From positions 20,487 through 84,486 of the forward strand of contig JBEKVM010000034.1 in NCBI GenBank assembly GCA_049513975.1: a DNA stretch of 64,000 nt, given 5' to 3'. A program made the translations under genes and the position numbers. Below are positions 25,801-32,649 of this stretch, piece after piece. Under the pieces are notes generated by a model. The model was not told the DNA's origin, searched no databases, and saw nothing but the letters and a program-made list of their open reading frames with translations. The first letter of the stretch is position 1. The number at the start of each line of letters is the position of its first letter. Source of the DNA: JBEKOF01 sp049513975 (GTDB lineage: Bacteria; Verrucomicrobiota; Verrucomicrobiia; Limisphaerales; Palsa-1400).

Positions 25801-26952
25801 AACCAGAACGCCGGCGGGATAGGGCTTGTCGGCACCAACACTTATACCGGCGACTCGTTCATCGCCGGCGGCGGGATTTACCTCGGCGATAACGCCACCG
25901 TCGGTGGCGGCCAGATTGTCGGCACGGTCTATTTTACAAACACCACCACTACATTCGACAACCCCCGGGTGCTCGTGTTCTACCGCCCCGACAACTTCAT
26001 CTTCACCAACAACATCATCGGTGCGGTAACCGTCTCCGCGGGCGGAAACTTTGGCACCATCGAGCAAAGCGGCACCGGCGCGGTGACGATTACCGGCAAT
26101 AACACTTATGTTAGTGGCACGATCATTGACGCAACCACGACGCTGCAAGTCGGCGCGGGCGGCACCAACGGCAACCTCGGTGGCGGCGCCGTCACTGACA
26201 ACGGAACCCTCGTCTTTGACCTTTCGAAGACCTTGGTTTTCACCAACGCCATTGGCGAAACGAGTGGCGACCTGGGTGCCCTGGTGCAAATCGGCTCCGG
26301 CACGCTGAAGCTGACGGGCGCGAACACCTATACCGGGGCTACCACCATCAGCAACGGCTCACTGGTGGTCACTGCCGTCGGCGGCGACATGGACGTTTAC
26401 GGCGGCATTCTCAATCCGGGCGGGGATCCCACGGTCAATACGCTGACGGTGGCGGGCAATCTGAACATGAATGCGGGAACCATTGTGGCTTACGTGAACG
26501 AGGCGTTGTCGCCGCCAAACACCACCATCGCGGTCACCGGTTCCATTGACATTACCGGAGGCACTTTGAAACTGGTCAACATCGGCGCCACCGGCCTCGC
26601 GGTCGGAGACGTGTTCAACATCTTCGGCAGCACACCGACGATCACCAGTCTTAGTGGCTTGACGATTGTTTCGCCCGGTTTCGCCGCCATATACAATGGG
26701 AACGGCTCGTTCAAGGTGACCTCCGTCGCGGCGCCGGGAAGCGATGTCATCACTGCGGCTGTGGCGGCCGGGCAGTTGAACCTGTCCTGGCCGTCCGTTT
26801 GGACGGGCATGCTTTTGCAAATCCAGACCAATCCGGACTCGATCGGTATTAGCACGAATTGGGTCACCATTGCGGGAACTGACAGCGGCAACACTTACTC
26901 GGCCCCACTGAGCAGGAGCGGGTGTGTATTCTATCGTCTGGCGCCGCAATAG
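22882..26952 (+). CDS. Large exported beta-helical protein with autotransporter-associated (PATR) repeats
   Basis: This 1356-residue protein has a clear signal peptide (MKKQIMPYLSFVLIVLCSVF ending AAAFAQ). It contains many T/N/G-rich strands of the PATR type, x-L-x-G-x-NTYTGxTxI-xxGxLxxG, at about residues 291, 390, 823, 981, 1070 and 1143. It has no C-terminal outer-membrane barrel of classical autotransporters. Instead it ends with a small beta-domain, LNLSWPSVWTGMLLQIQTN ... FYRLAPQ, like the ends of the GH30 protein and the pseudogene. Such proteins form long right-handed beta-helices at the cell surface. In this place it may bind plant polysaccharide or act as an adhesin; there is no catalytic motif. 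It is followed after 21 bp by a pseudopilin. Confidence 0.85.
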   Translation: MKKQIMPYLSFVLIVLCSVFAPAAAFAQPNGNATQTLIWTGGPAGIGTDIDYSTNWGLSANGAIATLTQLEWNGLVAGNLNLTYNAGVLASGAGGNGYFLYLTGNQTGSVTIGTTDATSQPLAITSIQIDEGAGAFTLGGDATHTMEWIGRPGGAFHGLTNNSANTATITSNLFFQAGAGAVFTLDFAGSGNWAVSNYLGNNNGPTITIQKDGSGTLTWTPCGYVDADGITSPITINQGLFVLAGYHPKINTQVIVVIGGAIFDFNAPSQAQTLAGQIAGAGQVQVDNGTLTLAGANTFTGNLVLNGGTVVADSAETPTVQGPLGEGNIIVFNGGTLEFTSIDFADYSAVFSTAPGQLYNFNANGQNPVLATGLTSSGGSLSLTGPGSLTLAGINTYNGGTLVNSGKLIISGTNSGTGNITVANSASLGVYENDAQVTPTALVVGTTSGATLEFNNLTNATTPPIAAGTVTSGGVITININSGTFTAVGQTFPLFSWSSGTAPAVQLGLVTGAGGFLSTNGTTIKFNVTALAYDWTGLNNHFWDTFTTGNWIANGQSAVFANGGPAVFNDNATGTTAVTFNAVVSPSSTTFNDTTLAYNLGSTSAGYLAGSGGLIKQGANTLTVYGGYDANTGPTTLLGGMVTVGSLANGGLPSDIGAANNSAASLVLNGGDLQYTGPGAGIDRLFTIGTAGGTIDASGSGALMLTNTGLLAMSGSGARVLTLTGTDTETNVLAAVLSDSGLGTQVAVSGTTTWALTANNTNTGLTTINPGAKLQVGLGGASGSLGGSVKDNGVLVFNNSGTVTNGLISGTGSVTVQTGTVVLSSNNTYNGGTTVNGTLQMGTGGAGGALFDNASLVNNGLVIFDCTGGATLVNTSVTGAGNFIFHKGFTELAFYNDNYTGWVQIDPGATFQPSYGNTAGVAGPFGVSAITNNGTLFMTRQDAIVPTSAGGPPVVFSIPANIVGSGRVVKENNNQNAGGIGLVGTNTYTGDSFIAGGGIYLGDNATVGGGQIVGTVYFTNTTTTFDNPRVLVFYRPDNFIFTNNIIGAVTVSAGGNFGTIEQSGTGAVTITGNNTYVSGTIIDATTTLQVGAGGTNGNLGGGAVTDNGTLVFDLSKTLVFTNAIGETSGDLGALVQIGSGTLKLTGANTYTGATTISNGSLVVTAVGGDMDVYGGILNPGGDPTVNTLTVAGNLNMNAGTIVAYVNEALSPPNTTIAVTGSIDITGGTLKLVNIGATGLAVGDVFNIFGSTPTITSLSGLTIVSPGFAAIYNGNGSFKVTSVAAPGSDVITAAVAAGQLNLSWPSVWTGMLLQIQTNPDSIGISTNWVTIAGTDSGNTYSAPLSRSGCVFYRLAPQ

Positions 26953-26973
26953 AGCCGTAATAAGGATAAGAAT

Positions 26974-27828
26974 ATGCCGAAGGAGAAAACAGGACGGAGT
27001 GGGTGGCGGGTGAACCCCGCCCACTCCTGCGCCCGGGGGTTCACATTGATCGAGCTGTTGGTGGTCATCGCCATCATCGCCATACTGGCCGCGCTGCTCC
27101 TGCCTGCCCTGGCCAAGGCCAAGCAGCAGGCCGTTCGCACCCAGTGTTCCGGCAGCGTCAGAAATCAAGTCTTGGCCCTGACCATGTACGCGCACGATAA
27201 CAATAATTATTTCCCGAACAGTGCCAACATTGGAAACTGGGCCTGGGACATGCCCACTTACGTCCAGAATTTCATGGCTGCCAATGGCGCTCCCATGAAG
27301 GTCTGGTATGATCCGGGCACCGATGCAATATTCACCCCTCAACAATACATTGTGGAATGGACGAATTACAACGCCGATGGCTGGGGCAACGTAGGTTACG
27401 CGCTGACTTTGCCGGGGACGGCCTCCTATTCGCAGATAGTGGGTGGTTTCCAATTTATAACCAACATCAATACCAAGTTGACCGCCACGAGCGTTATTAA
27501 CGCCGTGGAAGAAGTTGTGCCGATTGTGCCGTCGAAGCGCGCCCTGACCGCCTGCGCCACATTGACGGATGCCTCGGATGCTCCGTCGGCCGCCACGGTA
27601 AACACCGCGAAGTACACCTACAAATGGGTTCATGTGGCTGACGGTTTCATGGAGGGCGCGCCCCTCTTTGGGAATAACGCAGCCACCTCCAGCGCGCATT
27701 TGGACACTCCAACCCTTCCCAGCGGCTGCAATGCCAGCACGGTGGACGGGCATGTCGAGTGGCGTCCCTTTAGCGTGTTACTCCCGCGCGCCGGCAGCCA
27801 GAGTGGGGTTCCCTTTTTTTATTATTGA
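26974..27828 (+). CDS. Type II secretion pseudopilin-like protein (GspG/H family)
   Basis: This 284-residue protein has a prepilin peptidase site (CARG-FTLIEL, cut after Gly) followed by VVIAIIAILAALLLPALAKA, the hydrophobic spine. A GspG-like start of the globular part follows (KQQAVRTQCSGSVRNQVLALTMYAHDNNNYFPN). The C-terminal head has the GHVEWRPF element common in Verrucomicrobia and Planctomycetes. It is 21 bp downstream of the PATR gene with an AAGGA box, so likely co-transcribed. Such proteins are numerous in this phylum; whether each is part of a true secretion pseudopilus is unknown. Confidence 0.9.
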   Translation: MPKEKTGRSGWRVNPAHSCARGFTLIELLVVIAIIAILAALLLPALAKAKQQAVRTQCSGSVRNQVLALTMYAHDNNNYFPNSANIGNWAWDMPTYVQNFMAANGAPMKVWYDPGTDAIFTPQQYIVEWTNYNADGWGNVGYALTLPGTASYSQIVGGFQFITNINTKLTATSVINAVEEVVPIVPSKRALTACATLTDASDAPSAATVNTAKYTYKWVHVADGFMEGAPLFGNNAATSSAHLDTPTLPSGCNASTVDGHVEWRPFSVLLPRAGSQSGVPFFYY

Positions 27829-27874
27829 CATCCTGCGTCCTGGCTTTTCCAATGGATTTATGGTAAATTAATTC

Positions 27875-28690
27875 ATGATTAAGTCCATGGCACTGACAGC
27901 GCCGCTTTCGCATATCGAAGTTAACGGCAAATCCGGTGCGAAATGCCGGCGGAGAGGCGGCTTTACCCTCATCGAACTGCTGGTGGTGATCGCCATCATT
28001 GCCATTCTCGCCGCGCTGCTGCTTCCCGCCCTGGCGCTGGCCAAGGAAAAAGGCAGACGGACCCAGTGCCTGAGCAACCTGCGCGTTGTCCTGGTCGGCT
28101 GTTCCATGTATGCCACCGACAACCATGAGATGTTCTTCAATGCGCGGGACAACGAGGTCCAGATCTGCCTGGATCCTCCGGAGGGCATCACTTCCACCGA
28201 AGCGGGCTTGATCGTCAAATCGAACACGCCCAGCGTCTGGACCTGCCCGAACCGGCCGGGATTTCCCTTCTATGATGCCGGCAATGCTCAATGGGCCATT
28301 GGTTACCAGTATTTCGGCGGCATCAGCAATTGGCTCAATCCGCGCGGCACCTTCCTCTCCTGCAGCCCCATCAAACAGTCCCGCGCCCAGCCCTACTGGG
28401 TTCTGGCCTCCGACTCCACCATGAAAATTGACGGAACTTGGGGCGGGGGCGGGGTGGATGCCGATGGATTCGACTTCCGCTACATGCCGTCCCATCTCCC
28501 CAACAGAGTTCCCGACGGCGGCAATGAGGTCTTTATGGATGGTTCCGCCCGCTGGGTTCCATTCAAGTCCATGTATTACTTGACCACCTGGAACGCGGAT
28601 GGAACCCGCATCGCCTACTTTTACCAGAATCCCGTTGATTTTGACCCAAAACTGATAAATGTGCTGAGCCAGTTGGCCGCCACTCCCTGA
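27875..28690 (+). CDS. Type II secretion pseudopilin-like protein
   Basis: This 271-residue protein has a 30-residue basic leader ending RRGG, then FTLIELLVVIAIIAILAALL and LPALALAKEKGRRTQCLSNL. The head domain contains MYATDNHEMFF, VWTCPNRPGFPF and the end motif EVFMDGSARWVPF, which recurs in the family. It follows the previous pseudopilin by 46 bp. The nucleotide sequence of the leader region is almost the same as in 18180-18270 and 27040-27110, which gives scope for recombination between the copies. Confidence 0.9.
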   Translation: MIKSMALTAPLSHIEVNGKSGAKCRRRGGFTLIELLVVIAIIAILAALLLPALALAKEKGRRTQCLSNLRVVLVGCSMYATDNHEMFFNARDNEVQICLDPPEGITSTEAGLIVKSNTPSVWTCPNRPGFPFYDAGNAQWAIGYQYFGGISNWLNPRGTFLSCSPIKQSRAQPYWVLASDSTMKIDGTWGGGGVDADGFDFRYMPSHLPNRVPDGGNEVFMDGSARWVPFKSMYYLTTWNADGTRIAYFYQNPVDFDPKLINVLSQLAATP

Positions 28691-28783
28691 ACGATTCCGC
28701 TTGGCAATTGGCGGTTCTCGCTGTCTCATCCCCCATAAATGTGCAAGGATTGCAGGATGATAAACCCCCGTTCTTGAAGAGAT

Positions 28784-30181
28784 ATGCCTGTCACCAAAGA
28801 ATCACATCGTATTCGGAAGCATGCAGGATCGTTGTCCAGTATGGCCTCGCTGGCGCTGCTCATATTGTTTCTGGCGTTGCCCAGTCTGGCACAGCGGTTG
28901 ACGCTGACGCCGCACGACAAAACCGGCATATACGACCTTGGCGAAAAGGCCGGCTGGACCGTCACCCTCGCCGGGGGCGCGCCCGCCCCTTCCGGCAACT
29001 ACACTTACACCATCAAGAAAAACAATCAGGCAGAAATCAAATCCGGCGAGTTGGACCTCTCGACCGGTTCGGCCAACATTGATATTTCGCTCAATGAGCC
29101 GGCCCTGCTTTACGTGCAGGTCATGCCCCCTGCGGGCGGCGGCGCGGCGACCAATTCGGACGGCGCTCCGCCAAGCCGGGGCCGGGGCGGACGCGGCGGC
29201 ATGGTCGTTGGCGCGGCCATCGCGCCTGCCAAGCTGCAACCCTCCACGCCGCCTCCGCCGGACTTTGATTCCTTTTGGGAAGCCAAGATCAAGATGCTCC
29301 AGGATATTCCTGAAAACGCGGTGCTCATCCCCGGCGAGAGCGGACGGACCAACGTCCAATACTTCACCATCACGATGGATCACATCCAGGGCGCCCATGT
29401 TCACGGCCAGTTGGCCAAACCCAGGAAGGAAGGCAAGTTTCCGGCGCTGCTCATTTTTCAATGGGCCAGTCCGCCCTATCCCCTGCAAAAGCCCTGGGTC
29501 ACCGACCGCGCTGCCGAAGGCTGGCTCACGCTGAATATCGAGCCTCACGACGTCTTGCCCGACCAGCCGCCCGCTTATTATGCCGCGCTCCCGGACGAGC
29601 TTAAGAACTATCAGGCAATTGGCCGGGAGGATCGCGACCGATGTTACTTCCTCCAGATGTACCTGGCGGACTACCGCGCGGTGGATTATCTGGCCCGCCG
29701 CCCCGACTGGGACGGCAAGACCCTGGTGGTGATGGGTACCAGCATGGGTGGCCAGCAGAGCCTCTGCGTGGCCGGGCTTCATCCGAAAGTGACCCATGTC
29801 ATTGTCAACGAGCCGTCCGGCTGCGACGCCAACGGCCCGCTCCACGGCCGCGCCTCGGGCTATCCCAACTGGCCCTCCGGCAATCCCAAAATCATGCAAA
29901 CCGCGCCCTATTTTGACCCGGTGAACTTCGCCTCCCACATCAAAGCGCCGGCGCTGGTCTCCATGGGTTTCATAGATACCATCGCCCCGCCGGTCGGCAT
30001 CTGGACAGCCTTCAATCAAATCAAAGGACCCAAGGAAGCCGTCCCTATGTTGGATTCTCCGCACAACAATCTGGCCACCCCGGCCCAACAGCGCCCCTAC
30101 ACCACGCGTTCCGCCGAGTGGCTTGATATTCTGGTCAAGGGCGGCGAAATAAACCCCCACGCAAGCGCAGGCAACCCATGA
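28784..30181 (+). CDS. Secreted CE7/AXE1-like acetyl xylan esterase
   Basis: This 465-residue protein has an N-terminal hydrophobic signal (SMASLALLILFLALPSLAQ). A beta-rich domain of about 110 residues is followed by an alpha/beta-hydrolase core that opens with the family element PPPPDFDSFWEAK. The catalytic triad is visible: Ser320 in GTSMGGQQ, Asp398 in GFIDTIAPP and His427 in SPHNN. CE7 enzymes remove acetyl groups from xylan or its oligosaccharides. The gene is the first of a tightly packed + strand operon; its stop overlaps the ATG of an in-frame upstream start of the next gene by 4 nt. The N-terminal domain and export suggest work outside the cell or in the periplasm. Confidence 0.85.
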   Translation: MPVTKESHRIRKHAGSLSSMASLALLILFLALPSLAQRLTLTPHDKTGIYDLGEKAGWTVTLAGGAPAPSGNYTYTIKKNNQAEIKSGELDLSTGSANIDISLNEPALLYVQVMPPAGGGAATNSDGAPPSRGRGGRGGMVVGAAIAPAKLQPSTPPPPDFDSFWEAKIKMLQDIPENAVLIPGESGRTNVQYFTITMDHIQGAHVHGQLAKPRKEGKFPALLIFQWASPPYPLQKPWVTDRAAEGWLTLNIEPHDVLPDQPPAYYAALPDELKNYQAIGREDRDRCYFLQMYLADYRAVDYLARRPDWDGKTLVVMGTSMGGQQSLCVAGLHPKVTHVIVNEPSGCDANGPLHGRASGYPNWPSGNPKIMQTAPYFDPVNFASHIKAPALVSMGFIDTIAPPVGIWTAFNQIKGPKEAVPMLDSPHNNLATPAQQRPYTTRSAEWLDILVKGGEINPHASAGNP

Positions 30182-30222
30182 ACAAGCCAAAATCTATATA
30201 TGAACTTCTAAAAGGAAATTTT

Positions 30223-32634
30223 ATGAGAAAGAACTCGAGATTAACACTTGTTGTTTGTGCCATGTCATGCTCCATCGCGGTATCTGTCGCGCAGGCGCAG
30301 ACAAATTCCGCGGCCCCCGCGGGCGCTGCCCAAGGTGCTGCTGGAGGCGGAGGACGCGGCGGTTTTGGAGGTGGAGGACGCGGCGGAGCGCCCGCCCCGT
30401 GGATTGAGGCGGGATATGACGACCATCAGAACATGATGAATCAACTCGGCATCAAGGCGCTTCGCCCTGGCAAGAGCGGCAATAACCAGACTGGCCCGGG
30501 CTTCGATGAAGCGACCGCCAATAACTGGATGCCAACGATCCCCGATGCGCTTAAAATGATGGATGGGACGAAGGTCACCACGGCGGAGCAGTGGGCCATC
30601 CGGCGAGCCGAAATCCTTGAGGACTTCGAGCGCGAGGTTTATGGCCGCATCCCGTCCCATGTGCCCAAGGTCACCTGGGAAGTTATCAGGACCGACGAGG
30701 GAAATGTCGGCGGTGTCCCGATTATCAGCAAGACGCTGGTCGGGCATGTGGACCATAGCGCATTCACTAACATCACCGTCAATATTCAAGCCAGCTTCTC
30801 CGTCCCGGCCAACGCACTGGAGCCGGTTCCAGTCCTGATTCAGTTCGGCGGCTTCGGCGGCTTTGGCGGCGGCAGAGGTGGTGAGGTTGGCAGAGGCGGC
30901 ACGAATGGCGCTGGACGCGCAAACGCGGCTCCCGGTCCTGGCCGCGGCGGTTTTGGTGGCGGCGGTTTCGGCGGCGGCATTCCCCAGCAGGCCCTTGGCA
31001 AGGGATGGGGTTATGGCTCCATCAATCCCGGCAGCATTCAGGCAGACAACGGCGGCAATGCGCTGCGTCAGGGCATTATCGGTCTGGCCAACAAGGGCCA
31101 GCCGCGCAAGCCCGATGACTGGGGCGCCCTGCGCGCCTGGGGGTGGGGTGTCAGCAGACTCATAGATTACTTTGAGGCCAATCCAGACTCGAAGGTGGAT
31201 CCGAAAAAAGTGGGCATCGAAGGCGTATCGCGTTACGGCAAGGCGGCTCTCGTCACCGAGGCGTTTGACCCGCGCGTTGCCGTCGCGCTGGTAGGCTCTT
31301 CCGGCGAGGGTGGGGCCAAACTCCATCGCCACGATTACGGTGAAGCCGTTGAAAACCTGACCGGCTCCGGAGAATACCACTGGATGGCTGGCAACTTCCT
31401 CCAGTACGGCGCCTCGGATATCAATGGCAAGTCCATGAACGCCTCCGACCTGCCCGTTGATTCCCATGAACTCATCGCCCTGTGCGCCCCGCGCCCCTGC
31501 TTTATCAGCGATGGTTCGGAGTCCGGTGGTGATCCCAAGTGGATTGATCACCCCGGCACTTACCGCGCTGGCATTCTGGCCTCACCGGTCTATGCCTTGC
31601 TCGGCAAGAAAGGGTATGGAACCGATATTCAGGACTGGGTCCATGCACCCTTGCCGCCCGTGGGTTCGTTGGTGGGAGGCGATCTGGCCTTCCGCCAGCA
31701 CGAAGGCGGCCACACCGATGGGCCGAATATCCCGTTCTTTTTTCAATGGGTGGGCAGCTCCATCAAGGCGCCCCCGCTGCCAGTCAACGAAACGGCCACC
31801 AATCAAACACCTGTTGAACCTTACGACCCGACCGCAGTTGGCCCAGGCCGGCCTTCCGCCGCCGCAGATCAGCCCGCTCCCAGATCGGATGCCAATTCAC
31901 AGCTCGCCCATGCGCAATTGCTTGAAAAAGCCAAAAAGGGTGGCATTGACATCTATTTCGTGGGGGACTCGATCACGCGCCGCTGGGGCGCCAGCGATGT
32001 CCAGTATAAGGACCTGCTGGCCAACTGGAACGCGAATTTTTTCGGATGGAATGCGGCGGACTTTGGCTGGGGGGGGGACCGCGTCGAAAACATTCTTTGG
32101 CGGTTGGAAAACGGGGAACTGGACGGTGTCAATCCAAAGATCATTGTGGTGCTGGCCGGAATCAACAATGTCGGGTCGCGTCCGGGAGACGACGCCAAGA
32201 TCGCCGGCATCGCCGGCGGCCTTAAGGCGATCCTGGACGTCTGCCGCAAAAAGGCCCCCGACGCCACCATCATTATGACCGGCATTTTCCCGCGGAACGA
32301 CAACATGGCCGTGGTGCCGGAGATCAACCGGATCAACGAAATCATCGCCCGGTTTGCCGATGGGAAAAAGGTCCGGTTTCTCAATGTCAACGAGAAGCTG
32401 GCCGACAATAACGGCAGGCTCTTTGATGGCATGATCAACCCGGGTGACAAGTTGCATCCCACTGTCCAAGGCTACCAAGTCTGGGCGGACGGCTTGAAGC
32501 CGATGTTTATTGCATTGCTGGGACCTCCGGCCAACACCGACCACGCGCCGCCGCCGACCGGCGACCCCAGCGCCAGTGGCGGGCCTGGCACGACCTCCCA
32601 ACTGCCTGCCGCCAATTCTCCCGCAGGGCGCTGA
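30223..32634 (+). CDS. Exported double esterase: CE15 glucuronoyl esterase fused to SGNH hydrolase
   Basis: This 803-residue protein has a signal peptide (MRKNSRLTLVVCAMSCSIAV, cut after AQA). Residues about 60-550 form a CE15 unit: REVYGRIPSHVPKVTWEV, Ser336 in the canonical GVSRYGK motif, GGAKLHRHDYGEAVENL and the His region RQHEGGHTDGPN. CE15 cuts ester bonds between lignin and glucuronate of xylan. A proline-rich linker follows, then a second hydrolase with all SGNH blocks: VGDSITRRWG (Ser583), GWGGDRVENILWRL, LAGINNVG and Asp742-KLHPT (His745), likely a deacetylase. Two Gly/Arg-rich low-complexity insertions occur. The ATG at 30223 has a good AAGGA box; the ATG at 30178 overlaps the upstream stop but lacks one. 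Confidence 0.9.
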   Translation: MRKNSRLTLVVCAMSCSIAVSVAQAQTNSAAPAGAAQGAAGGGGRGGFGGGGRGGAPAPWIEAGYDDHQNMMNQLGIKALRPGKSGNNQTGPGFDEATANNWMPTIPDALKMMDGTKVTTAEQWAIRRAEILEDFEREVYGRIPSHVPKVTWEVIRTDEGNVGGVPIISKTLVGHVDHSAFTNITVNIQASFSVPANALEPVPVLIQFGGFGGFGGGRGGEVGRGGTNGAGRANAAPGPGRGGFGGGGFGGGIPQQALGKGWGYGSINPGSIQADNGGNALRQGIIGLANKGQPRKPDDWGALRAWGWGVSRLIDYFEANPDSKVDPKKVGIEGVSRYGKAALVTEAFDPRVAVALVGSSGEGGAKLHRHDYGEAVENLTGSGEYHWMAGNFLQYGASDINGKSMNASDLPVDSHELIALCAPRPCFISDGSESGGDPKWIDHPGTYRAGILASPVYALLGKKGYGTDIQDWVHAPLPPVGSLVGGDLAFRQHEGGHTDGPNIPFFFQWVGSSIKAPPLPVNETATNQTPVEPYDPTAVGPGRPSAAADQPAPRSDANSQLAHAQLLEKAKKGGIDIYFVGDSITRRWGASDVQYKDLLANWNANFFGWNAADFGWGGDRVENILWRLENGELDGVNPKIIVVLAGINNVGSRPGDDAKIAGIAGGLKAILDVCRKKAPDATIIMTGIFPRNDNMAVVPEINRINEIIARFADGKKVRFLNVNEKLADNNGRLFDGMINPGDKLHPTVQGYQVWADGLKPMFIALLGPPANTDHAPPPTGDPSASGGPGTTSQLPAANSPAGR

Positions 32635-32649
32635 TGGCCTGACACGAAA

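Noticed and set aside
22882..26952. Classical autotransporter
   Set aside because: The protein has PATR repeats but no C-terminal outer-membrane barrel; it ends in a small beta-domain.
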